Origin: Stachybotrys elegans
Lineage: Eukaryota; Ascomycota; Sordariomycetes; Hypocreales; Stachybotryaceae
Reading direction: 5' to 3'
Assembly: GCA_020746835.1 (NCBI GenBank)
Contig: JAGPNK010000005.1
Location: forward strand, 558,001 to 622,000
DNA: 64,000 nucleotides
Shown here: one piece after another, positions 32,681 through 43,991 of the stretch
How positions within the stretch are numbered: position 1 is the first letter of the stretch
Layout of the letters: each line of letters starts with the position of its first letter
Made by a program: the position numbers and the translations under genes
The notes under the pieces: generated by a model
The model's database searches: none
Seen by the model: only the letters and a program-made list of their open reading frames with translations
Told to the model about the DNA's origin: nothing

Positions 32681-33817
32681 AGCATCGTTGATTCGTGGAA
32701 CATATGCTCCAGTTGCAACCTCGAGCGATGCTGTCAGGCATGATGTGCGATCTAATCGACCTCCGTGAAAACGACGTGCCACCCACCCTCTTGCAGGTCC
32801 ACGATCTCCCCGCAAATGACATGCACCATTGAACCGATTAGGCACATTGTGCGCATCATCTCGGCTGACGAAACGGTCGACGAGCTGGAACCTAGCTGAT
32901 GAGTAAGGCTGAAGGCAGTGGTTCCCCAAGACTCATGCCCCATGGCTGTCAATCAATCCAACGTTGCATTCAACAAGTCACACGTCCCGCCCAGAATTGC
33001 CATGGCTGGTCTTGGTCTATGAGACCTTGGCAGACTAGGTAGCGTCTCGGCAGGACTCTGCTCGACCCTCTTCAAGATGGACAGTAATCTCATTGTTTTT
33101 CATCCCGAGGATATGGCGAGGCTGAAGACAGCCCAAGCTTGGGGCCCCGTATTCCTCCCCAGATTTCGATGACTAGCCTTCCTCGGAGCACCAAGGACAT
33201 TAGTGCAAACAAGACTCCATCGTGAAATCTCCAGGTTTCTCCGTATACGGCCCGAATGACGCTCCAGTTCTCGCGATCAAGCAGCCTTTTGGCGGCGACG
33301 CAGTGGATGTTCCATGGGGGTTTGACCTTGTGACAATATTGTAACTTTAACGTATGATCATTGTCGGACCAAGGGGGGCGTACGTACTGCATGGCGATCG
33401 TCAGATCGCCTCCAGGCGTTGAATCGGCAAATGAGCTGCGCTAGATGTAATGGCTGGTTTATTGACGAAATGACGTCCTTGGGGAGCTGATGTTTTATCT
33501 CATACCGAGCTTGGACACAGTGACACATTTTACATATTCAAGCTGATCATATTCATACTGATTTCAGCTATGACAACCTCACAAACATGGTTACCTTACA
33601 ACATGTCTCGCCAATAGGACGGCCAAAGAGCCAGTGACAACAATATCAACTCATAAACATCGCTTCCGTCCGACCCAATCAAGTAAATCGCCATGATCCC
33701 AAAAAGCAGCCGGCAAAAGACCACCGCTTAGCAGTACAACGCCAAAACACCATGTATCAAGCATTGCTTTCATGAAACCTCCATTCATCCACCCATCCAC
33801 AGCTCCAAAAGCTTTGC

Positions 33818-35517
33818 TCATCGCTTGAAGCTCGGGTGCGAATACACAATCGGCGACTCAACAGCCTCGTCAGACTCCTTTGCCTCCGCGATGCGGCTGG
33901 CGTGCGCCCGCATCGGCTCCTCGGCCACGGCGGCCAGGTTGCCCGACATCTCGGGCCTCACGCCGCGGCTGTCGCTCCTCGAGTGCTGGTGCGTCGGCGG
34001 CGGGCGTGACATGATGCCGTAGGTCGACAGGCGCGTCGACTCGAGCGGGGAGATCATGGGCTCCGAGGACGGGTCGTCGAGCTCGGGCACGTAGGGGTGG
34101 GCCTCGAGCTCCAAGATGCGCGCCGACATGCCCCCAGCGTCGTTGGACGACTCGGAGGCGTTGCTTATCTGCCGGCCGTGTGCGTACGTGGCCTGAGACT
34201 CGCTGCTCGGGCGTCCCACAGATGGCGCGCCCACATTGTTGTTGTTGTTGTTGTTGCTGCTACTGTTGTTGTTGACCTGCGTCATGGGCGGCGAAGCGGC
34301 GTTCACACGCGGAAAGTACCCGTCGACGAGGTTGCCCGCCATGTCGAAGCTCCCCTGGCGCGGAGACCCCATGCTGACAGACTGGTAGGCGCCGTTGAAG
34401 CTACTAGGCGTTGGGCGCGCGCTGGAGCTGACGTCGGAGCGCGTAATGTCAGAGCCGCCGCCGTTGTAGCGGCGGGCGCGGGCCCGGTGGCCGCGCGAGG
34501 TGAGGTACATGAGCGGGTTGATGCTCTTGCCGTCAATCTCGGAGTCGGCGGCGTCGAACTGCTTGATGGTGGTGCGCGTCTGGGCGGTGCCGGAGCGCTG
34601 CGAGTTGTTCCCGCCGCCCGCGGCAAGGCGCACGACGTTGTTGAGGTGGCGGATGATGATGTAGGCCGTGACCAGGATGATGATGAGGAACACGACTGCG
34701 CCGGTGACGATGCCCGCGAGCTGCCCCGTACTGAGGCCGCCGTCATCGCCATCATCGTCGTCGTTCTGAGGGGCGGGGGTCTCCTTTGGAATGGCCGTGG
34801 GGAAGAACTTGAGGATTTGGTCGTCCTCATCGCTGTTGGTGGGGAGCCGCGTGGGCGCCTCTGGGGTGGACACCTGCGTGGCCAAGGACGTGAGAGTGCG
34901 GGTGGTGCCGTCGTCGGTCGTGGTGACGAGGATGGTGGTGGTGATGGTGGTGGCTTGCGTCGAGTAGCACTGGTTGAGGCCGCATGCCATGCCCTCTGGG
35001 CAGCAGCCGTAGCTCAGCGAGGCCGGGCAGAGGTACTTGTTCGCAGGGCAGGACAAGGTGTAGGGCTCTCCGTCTGGGGGGAGGCAGTTGTCGTTTCTGT
35101 CGCATCGGTAGCCCTCCGGGCAGCAGCCTCCTGTTAATCGTTAATTGTCTGTCCCCGTGATGAGGCTGATGTGTTTAGATACTCACCTCCAAATTGCGCG
35201 TCGCAGCCATACCAGCCGACTCGTCCATGACAGGTCGACACGCCTCTGGTAGTAGCATAGCAACTCTCCCTCGCACAGTCATATCCCTGTGGACAGCAGC
35301 CGCCGTTCAAGCTGGCAGGACACGCCGTCAGACTCGAGTCCGTTCCGCAGAAGTCGGCGCCCCCGTCGTCCTGCCGGGCCAGCAGCACCGCCGGGGCCGT
35401 GATCTGCGCCCGCTTCTCGACCCTGTGTACACCATCCAGGTGTCTAAACTCGGCGGCGTGTACGAAGCGCAGGGCCAGCAAGGCGGCGCAGAGCCAGCAG
35501 CTAGGCCCCATCATCAT
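33818..35517 (-). CDS. Cys-rich type I membrane protein, putative surface sensor
   Basis: Model: complement(join(33818..35130, 35187..35517)), 547 residues. The 56-nt intron has donor GTGAGT and acceptor TAACAG, and joins CDAQFGG to GCCPEGYRC. A signal peptide occupies about 1-21, with possible Kex2 cuts after VEKR and LLAR. The ectodomain has three CC-containing modules (GGCCPQGYDC, GGCCPEGYRC, YGCCPEGMAC), then a Thr-rich stalk (TTITTTILVTTT) and an acidic DDDDGDDGG stretch. One strong TM helix lies near 250-272 (VFLIIILVTAYIII). The cytoplasmic tail of about 270 residues is Ser-rich, with an Asn repeat coded by GTT-type repeats at 34227-34280. The layout resembles fungal wall-integrity sensors of the Wsc/Mid2 kind, but the Cys modules are not a WSC domain. 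Ligand unknown. Confidence 0.82.
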
Positions 35518-38500
35518 GACCGAACCTCGTCGTCGGGGTGGTCAGGCTTGGATGCGTTGGTGAGCTTCAACTCCTGGCGCGGCAAGTCGGCTGGCTGGCG
35601 GCCATGCAACGCGGCGATCAGAGGAGGGACAGGGCGTACGTGGGGTATGCGAGCGTTGTGGTAGGCTGCCGCACGTATGTGAGGGGGAGCTCGGTGCACC
35701 TTCGGGCAGAGCTTCTGTGAGACGTCTTATACGCAGAGACTGAAGGTTTCGTTTCTTGTCGTGAATTTCGCAATTATTCCTGTGCACAGAGCCTCACAGC
35801 AACGCGAGTCCAAGCAGAAAGAAAAGGCCGTGAGCAGGAGAAATGGCATAGCAGTTGCTGGGGACAGGGCATGCGAGCCGCAACATCGGGATTGTCAGCA
35901 TTAAGGGCATTCTTCTCATGGCCCTTGCCCAGTGGGGATGAATTGGAAAGGTGTGGTAGGGATGCAGATGCATGTGCTCACACATACCAACATAGACACA
36001 CATATTTTGTGTACCGATCGCCAGCAGAGCCCAATGGCGGTGCATGCTCGCTGTCGTGGAGACAGGCATGCTGCATCCCCACGGTACAAAGTGCAACATT
36101 TCTTGCAGGTGTATCCATCACGGGAGGGCATAGCTCGGGCGCAGCGCTGCACCTGTTGGTGTAGCCATCACGATGACTGACGACGGCGATAACAGCCATC
36201 AAGGATCATGCCCGTTGTGGCTGGGACAAGGAATTCCAAGCGGCGCGGGAACACATCAGCATCGTCAGCTAGCTCTGGTTGGGAATCCCTGTCCATCGTC
36301 ATGGACTAGGGTGGGCGAGTGCGTGAGAAGTCCCATGTTGGTTGGGAGAGCTGAAGATGCAGAAATATGGTGATTGGGCGTGCAGCACAGCAAATGCGCC
36401 AGACGGACCGAGTGGGTTTGCTGATGGATGCGTGCGTCCACCATCGCGCGGTTCGCTGCCTCGCCGGGCGGTTTGGTTGGTACCCGCCGCTAGGCTGAGT
36501 GTTTTTCCTTCAGACGAGGGCGAGACGAAAATAGAAGAGGAGAAGGTGAGTCGGTGAGGCAGGCCATCCGCCCACTCTTGATCTTGATGGCGTTCTCTGG
36601 TGAAGCCGTGAAGCATCACGACGTCGTAAGCGCTTCGGCCACCCGTTCGCCCGACAGTTTAGAGTCGTATTCTGCGCATCGCTCGTCTCGACTGGCCAAC
36701 CCTTTGGCACGCAGAAAGCTGACCGCTCTAGAGAGTGCATTGGGGGCCGTTTGTATGCTCACCACTCGTTGCGACAGGGATCGTGCTGGGCGGGGGCATG
36801 AGGTGCATGTGGCTCGGGTCGAGAACGTGTGGTGGGCTGAGGGGACGAACAATGTGCTGACGAGGATGCCGCGCTGCATCTGTCATGCTGGTGAAGCGTG
36901 AGAGAGGGAACGTTGTTGGTTGTCGAATGGATGGAAAGGGAAGCTGGTTATAGGGTAGCTGAAAGCTGGAGCCAAACCTGTGGTTGGTCTGTTAATTAGT
37001 ACATCAAGTACCAACCAACATGTCTCAGCACTCAAAGAGGAAAAGGAAGAACAACCGCTCACGCCTCGTAGATGATCGTGTGTAAACTGGGAGGCTCCAA
37101 GGCTTGAGCCTTTGTCTACGCCATGGTCACCACTAAAAATACTGCTCACTACGGAGCCCAACGTCCGGAACTTACGCGGAGGGAGAGGGAAAAAGTAGGT
37201 GTGGTCTGTCGTCCCTCTGATTGGTGTAGGCCAGCATCATGTATGCAAGAAGGTCTAAGAATGGTTTGCGCATGTCCCAAAATTGCTCGAGATCCGATGG
37301 GCAGCCAGAACTGAGATACGCGCCAGAGGACGTGAGCCACATCCTACTGCCTCGTTGCATGCTATACGTTGGCCAGGTATAGCAAAGGGTCTTTTCCGGC
37401 CCGCTGAACGAAAGAAGACTTGTGGGAGAATGCTATCTTTAGACAAATCTCAACGTCACAGGGCTGACGAGATGCTGGTGGTGGTCAATAAATGAAGTCC
37501 CGGGTAGGATGAGACACACGGGTGGCATGAGACAAGATGCAGCCAATGACCTAATCAATCGATACACCCAAGACGTCTTATTACTCCGGAATAATTTTTG
37601 AGAAAGCAAGGTTGGATAGCGATGGCTGCCGTTCTAGAAGATCCATATCGTGATGCTCTTCCATTAACATATAGATGAGACGCAGGGCTTTGCTTCTTGC
37701 GGCTCAGCGAGTCGATTACCCTGTACGCTTGACGATGCACTCACCATCATATTTGTCTACTGATGACGACCATTTCGGTAGCCAGGGCATTTGACACCAC
37801 CCTCACAATTGGGTCCGACTCTCTTCTTACACCGTTTATGGCCTGCTTGTCTTGCCATGACCATTGGCACCTTACCCTGAATGTATGTCGAGTGTTGGGG
37901 GACAAATTGCCCGACATCACAAGAGGCAATGTCCTGAATATCCTTAATTTACTCGGGAGTCCAAGACCCTGCATCAAGTCCCGGAGAATCGGAGGCTGAA
38001 GCTGAGAGAGACCATCACGTGGGTCTCGTAGTGGTGATGATCTCTGTCCTAGCTTTCCGCAAGACACGACTCATCAGCGACGGACCAAGAGGTTCCGAGA
38101 CTCAAGCCTCGTATGCCCTGGGCCAATATTCATCATGAGAGAGGGACCCGAGTAGCTAGCGACCCTGGAGACGGCGATTGATTGCACTGCCAAGTCCCTG
38201 AAAGGGGATCTACCTGCGCCGGTGGCTCTGACCAGGCGCTACGGTGCACATCTTCAGCTTTCGGAGGGACATAGGATGGTGATGGTGCATGCCGATTCCA
38301 CTTTGGGCTGCCTCGTATTGCGTGCACAAAGCCTAAGAAGAGGAGCTGTTGGCATGACCAAAGAGACCGAGGGCCAAGGCACTTGCTCAGGTATGACGGC
38401 CGGCCACTAACAAGCGGGCGATGCGTATGCCGAGACACGGGACTTGGTTCCCTCCCCATCGACCGAAGCGCTAAATCTGCCGACGGATAAGTACGTACGA

Positions 38501-40598
38501 TCCTACGAGTTTCCATGCCGCCCTCCTCACCGAGATGAGAAGGGAAAGGAAGCCAAGGCAACCCAAGGCAACCCAAGGCAAACCAAAGCAAACCAAAGGA
38601 AGGAAAGCCTTGGGATCCAATGGCGGCGAACTGCTGGGCTGATCTGCGAAAGGGGGAGGCGGATCGCGGGGAAGCGTCTCCATAGAAAGATGCCATTCGA
38701 GGAAAACAAGATCGGATGAGAGGAAGGGGAAGTGGACCGGGGGGATGAAGTGTACTGTAGGTCAGTGCACATGTCATGTGGTGACGAGCGAAAGGCGCAT
38801 CTCCCCAGATTCAGACGCCTGACGAAAAATAAAACAAAGTAAAAGAATAATTAACACCATAAAGGGAAGAAGAAGTGAAGGGGTCATTAGAGGGACGGGA
38901 GCCAACCCCGCCTTACCCCACTCGTTAGCCCAGCCGGCCTTACCGCTTGGGGAAGTCTGGCCCGCAGGAAACCCCGCAAACCAGCCCGGACCTTTAGCGC
39001 ACTCTGCTGGGAAGGCCAGCCAGCCTGCCCTGTAACTGTGTTTAAGGTAGACGACATTCTCCACTGGGACAATTCTGCCTTCTGCCATCGACTCTCCCCC
39101 CCCTTCCCTCCTGGCTTGTTCTTGTTCTTGTTCTCGACTCATTCTTCTCCGCGTGTGAGCCTGCGCGGGTGGGGCATTGGGAAACGCTCGATTGCCGCGT
39201 GCCGGCCGGCTTTGCACGCATCTTGGCCTTCTCACCCCCCTCTTCTTCCTCCTCGGTTTGTGTTTGGTCCACCCATTCTCACAAGACAGAAGTCTGGTTG
39301 ACCTGTGGGGTAATCAACCGTCCGGCCTTTTTTCTTGTGTTCCCCAAGGAAATAGAGTCACATCCAGGGGTAGTAAACCATGTGCGCAGGAAAAAAAAAA
39401 GAAGAGGAAAAAAAGACACGATGCGAGTTTGAGAGATTGGGGAAGGGGTGGACGGATGGACAAGGGCAGCAAGCAAGGTAAGATGAATGTGAGATGATGG
39501 AGGTGGTATTTGGCCAAGCAGGCGCAGAACCAAGGCAAAAACACCCCGTCCCATGCTCAGTGATGTGATGGGATCGTGACCGGACCGCCTTCGGCCCTAT
39601 ATTATGCTAATATGCCCTGGTTTTGTAGTTGTATGACATGGCCTGGCATACAAACGGATATGCCACCGCTGTCTCTGTCTCTCCTACGCAGCAGTAATTA
39701 GTCCAGCCCTACCCTGCTCGGTCGTTTCGGCTATCGAATCGTCATGTGCTCTCGTTTCCCCATGGTCCACCATTTCTTACGGCTCCATGTTCGCGCTCTG
39801 TCCTTTGTGTGTGTGACTCTTTCTTTCTCCCCAGTTTCGGGCCCATTTGTTATTATTACATGGTGCCATCCTCGCTTCCTTTCCTTCTTCTTCTCCCTCT
39901 CGTTTTTACATACCTACCGCATCTATCCAAGCTTCCCCCCGTTTGCATTAGTGTAGTGAACCTCGACCGCCATAGTCATCCAAGGTCTGGGTTGGGGATT
40001 CTGTAACTTCGCCTCGTCTCGCCTCGTCCGCGCCTTTCCTCTACCACGGTTAATCAAACAACGGACCGAAGGAGCCCTCTCTTTTACTTCTCCTCTTCTT
40101 TTTCTTACACACACCCTCTCCTCTCCTCTCCTCCTCCGCCACCGACCGACGGCATTTGACCGTAGCCCAAAACCTGCCCTGATCACCGCTGGTTGTCCTC
40201 TATCCTTTCCCCATTTTCCCATTTCTTTCCTGGTCGGTACTCTCATCCCTCCCCTCCTCCGCTTCCCCCTCAGGACCGAATCGTGCCCCAGTCATCCGTC
40301 AGTCAAGGCCCTTGTCTGGCCTGTCAGAGCAGCGCCCTGACCAACCCCTGGTCCTGTCCTGCTGCCGTCGCCACCCGAGCAACGTGCCTCGAACCGCACT
40401 TTGGTCTCTCCCCCATATCGTATTTGAATACCACATCTGCATCCTGCCCGAAACTTTAAATCCCTATCCCGTCGGATATCTGTCTGCCTTTTGCATCTAT
40501 ACCTTCATATCCATCTACCCTTTCCCGCCTTGGAGCCGCCCTCGTATACCGTTACACCCCGGATGTCGTGATCGAGTCGACACCATCTCCTCTCCAAC
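35518..40598. other. 5.1-kb divergent gene-poor region
   Basis: Lies between the minus-strand membrane protein gene and the plus-strand Zn2Cys6 gene, so it should contain both promoters. Holds a 10-bp tandem repeat at 38558-38597. From about 39700 the plus strand is C+T-rich up to the ATG at 40599, a likely long 5' leader. No coding region recognised. Confidence 0.55.
38558..38597. repeat. 10-bp tandem repeat GCAACCCAAG-type x4
   Basis: Two copies of GCAACCCAAG followed by two of GCAAACCAAA, in register, within the divergent non-coding region. Related in sequence to the repeat at 28507. Confidence 0.75.
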
Positions 40599-42880
40599 AT
40601 GTTGCTCTATACCAGACTCGCGCCACCAAAGGTCCCCAAGAAGCGATCCAGAGCAGGTAAAACTCTCCTCCACGAATCCCGCGTGAACCACCACCACCTC
40701 CACCACCCTGGCCACACAATACGGCACATGCCATTCCCCCAGAAATCTGCGTTACTTATATGACGTGCGCTGACATGGACTGCTTCTGGTCGCCCTGTAG
40801 GCTGCAACTACTGGTAAGCCCTCCCCGTCCTTGGCCGTTCCTGTGGCTTGCAGCAGACTAACATATCCCCGTTCTTAGCAAGGAAAAGGTATAGCAGCAT
40901 CCTCCCTCCCCCAGCCGTCTCTTCCTCCGTCGCCATTGTGTCTCACATGTCTTCTCCCTCCTGCAGAAGAAGAAATGCGACGAAGCCCGTCCCAACTGCG
41001 CCCGCTGCGTCGAGCGCGACCAGCCCTGCGTCTACGAACCCATCCGTCCGCGCCAGCGCCGCAAGCGTGAATCGACCCTCACCCTCACCCTCAACCACCC
41101 CCAGCAGCCCGGCAAGCCCGAGTACAGCCAGTTCGACGTTGATTCCCAGACCAAGCGCGAGAGGCGCGACAGCGATGAGTCGCTCGACGCATTGGATCTC
41201 GGGGAGGACGAGGACGAGGAGGAAGTCATCTACTCACCCCTGGCGCCCCCGATGGCCCCCAAGCGGCTCACCGTCGATACTCTGGCGGCTCTGAGCGATG
41301 CTGTTCCATGGAGCCCGACTGACCTGGCCGTCATCTCGCCGGCTGCTTCAGGCGCCTTCGACTTTGGCGGGCTGAAAGACTCCCGCGCAGAGGAGGATGT
41401 GGAGGAGGTTATCCGCCGCGACTCCATCATGTCGCACGCATCCTCCCACAGCTCCCTTGGCCTCATGCCTCATGTCCCCGTCGTCTCTCCATATCTCGAA
41501 TTCTCGCCCCCTTCCTTCTCCGACTTCTCGACGCAGACGAACCGTCGCGCACTCGTCGACCATTTCTGCGGCGTCTTGTCGCATCTCATCGTCTTCCGCG
41601 AGGACAATGGCAACCCCTTCCAGCAGCTCGTTCTGCCGCTCTCCTACAACAGCCCGACTGTCATGAACTCCATCTACGCCCTGGCCAGCGCGCACATGGA
41701 GTTCCGCGGCATTGAGAACAGGGAAAAGAGTGTCTACTTCCACAACAAGGCCATCCAGGGCCTGGCGAGAATGATTGAGCGTGGCCCCGACGTCAACAGG
41801 AATGAGCTGCTGGCGGCTATCATGCTTCTCGTATATTATGAAGTTGTAGGTCACTTCATGTCTGCTTTCATTGACGCACGCTGACCTTCCCTTAGCTTGT
41901 CCAGAAGGCTCGCTCCAATATTGTCGATGGTCATCTCAAAGGCGCCATGACCATCATGAGCAACAGCGACAGCCCCAGTGATAACACGAGCGTCTTTTTA
42001 GAACGAGTAAGCCATCCATGCACGCGCAAGTCTCCCAGTCTAACAGCGCCAGGCCTTCCGATTTTACGATGTTATCGCAGCACTGTCATTCGGCACGGCG
42101 CCCTTGTCGACGGCACCTGGGCACGGATGCCTCTCCCCCTTCCCTCCTCTGGATTCGCGCGGCATCACCTCCCCCGTCGGAAGCATTGATGCACTCCTGG
42201 GCATGGCAACGTCTCTGTGGCCCATCATCCACCGCATGTCTACCCTGCCGGAACTCAAGGCAGAGATTGACGTGGCCGTCTCTCGCGGAGAGACATCCAA
42301 GGTCGCGGTTCTTCGCACCGAGTTCGAGACGACGGCCAAAGCCACCGAGGCAGCCCTGCAGTCTTGGCAGCCCACGCTGCCTCCAGGCACGAAGCTGCAG
42401 GATCCGGAAGCTACCACAGAAGAGATCCTGGAAAGCGGACGGCTGCACAGCATCCTGAACAATGCGCTCGCCTATCGCCACTCGGCCCTCGTCTACCTGT
42501 ACCGAACCATCTACAACCACCCGCGCAGCCACCCGCTCGTCCAGACCAACGTCCACGCCAGCCTCACGCACTGCGTAGGCACCGTCAGCAACGAGGGCCC
42601 CATGGGCGCCCTGCTCTGGCCTCTCTTCGTGGCGGCCTGCGAAGCGACGGACCAGGAAGACCGCAGCAAGGCCGAGCAGACGTTTGTGGCCATCGACAAG
42701 CGGCAGGGAATGACGAATATCGAGCGGGCGTGGTGCATCGTCCAGGAGGTCTGGCGCCGCGCAGACGAGGAGGACAAGGCGCAAAAGAACAACACGGCGG
42801 GCCGCGCTGCGCCCAACGACGCGGGGGATCTGTGGAGGCGAGTCACGCAGGACATGGGAATGACGATTGTTTTTGGTTAG
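40599..42880 (+). CDS. Zn2Cys6 transcription factor with Fungal_trans_2-type domain
   Basis: Model: join(40599..40656, 40801..40813, 40879..40888, 40967..41845, 41896..42006, 42053..42880), 632 residues. The cluster is canonical C-x2-C-x6-C-x6-C-x2-C-x6-C at Cys 21, 24, 31, 38, 41 and 48 ([19 protein letters not shown]), followed by a basic RPRQRRKR stretch. An acidic linker (GEDEDEEE) comes next. From about residue 220 a helical regulatory region of the Fungal_trans_2 kind runs to the end ([30 protein letters not shown]). ATG 40599 is the first after an in-frame TGA at 40569. Every junction uses good donors and keeps frame. Introns: 144 nt (branch CTGAC), 65 nt (CTAAC), 78 nt, 50 nt (CTGAC) and 46 nt (CTAAC). 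Nuclear DNA-binding regulator; targets unknown. Long pyrimidine-rich leader. Confidence 0.9.
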
Positions 42881-43991
42881 GGGCCTGTGATTTGATGCGT
42901 TGCTCTTTTCCTCTTTTCCTTGTTTCTTTCCTGGTTTGATCTGTCTGGGCGAAAATTACAAAACGGTGCTGGGAGCAAAGGAATGGCTGAGGCTGTGTAT
43001 TGTAAGGGATTCTGGAGGATGGTGGCGAAGAGGTTACGATGGGCGCTCTACTGTTTGGTTTGTGTTAATGCAGCGAATGGGTCAAAAGAGGGCATGTAAG
43101 GATGAGATATGTACAATGAGAAATGCAAGGCAATGAGAGTCTGCAAGTAATCGATACCTGACAATGGCTGTAGGTGCAATGAAGCAGATGATGATAAGAG
43201 GTCTGCACCACTACCTCAAGTGTAGCTTCTTGGCTATAATTTCACAGAATTATTTTCCACTCCGTAACGGCAAGTCATATGTTCATCAGGTTTCTGCCAA
43301 CAAACCCTTGACGACTAGGCCTTATTTTGGTGCCATCTGCCGCCCATCTGGCGCAGCCACTGTCAGAGTTGGCCTTGATGCTGTACTTTTTGAGTAGGTC
43401 CAGTTGGCATAGCTAGTGCTTGGGTGGTCATTGGGCTGCTAGTCCTCGTTGATCACGACAGCGACTTGCCTTGTGACTCGCCAGCGCTGGTGGTTGCACA
43501 ACATGGTCAGCGGAGGAAAACGATGGCGGTATAACATTAAGGGTAGGTCGGTCATTGATACCCACGTTGTAGCCCGGAAGTAGTGGCCAAATGTGGACAC
43601 TGTGCGGAATGTGTTGTGGTGTTTGACGGTTTGGGTTCGTTGGGTTTCGTTGGGAGTGGATGGAGGCTGATCTACTTCCGCATGATACCAAACACAAGCT
43701 GAGCTACGAATCGTCAAACAAAAGCTCCCATAGAAATAAATACCGACCGATATCGCAGCGCGGGGGAGGGGCATTTCAGCATTTCAGGCTCCGACCAGCG
43801 GCCAATCAAGACACGGTCGTCGTGACCCACATCACTCTCCAAAGGTCGTTTCTTATTGGCCCGTGACCTCTCTCTCACTCAGCCTTGTAGAAATTCGTAA
43901 TCTCAGCCTCGTCAACCTCCCTGCATCCATTGCACGGCGACATGAGCATCGGAGCTCGTTGCAGGTGCTGACACAACTTTCCGTCGCAGAC
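42881..43991. other. Intergenic region, transcription factor to lipoate ligase
   Basis: About 1.1 kb holding the 3' region of the Zn2Cys6 gene and the promoter of the lipoate ligase gene. Two CCAAT boxes lie near its right end (43802 and 43855). No other gene recognised. Confidence 0.6.
43802..43859. promoter_or_regulatory. Paired CCAAT boxes upstream of lipoate ligase
   Basis: CCAAT at 43802-43806 on the plus strand and at 43855-43859 on the minus strand (ATTGG), 130-190 bases before the ATG. CCAAT is the site of the HAP/CBC complex, known to control respiratory and mitochondrial genes in fungi. This suits a mitochondrial lipoylation enzyme. Binding is inferred. Confidence 0.4.

Larger units (their letters stand above)
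27633..33817. other. 6.2-kb gene-poor region
   Basis: Contains the promoter of the secreted protein gene at its left end, a 10-bp tandem repeat at 28507-28536, a C+T-skewed segment at about 30850-32680, and the 3' region of the Cys-rich membrane protein gene at its right end. Open frames are short and mostly unconvincing. A possible decayed gene on the minus strand (32633-33392) is discussed in the findings. No transposon ends, tRNA or rRNA seen. Confidence 0.55.
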
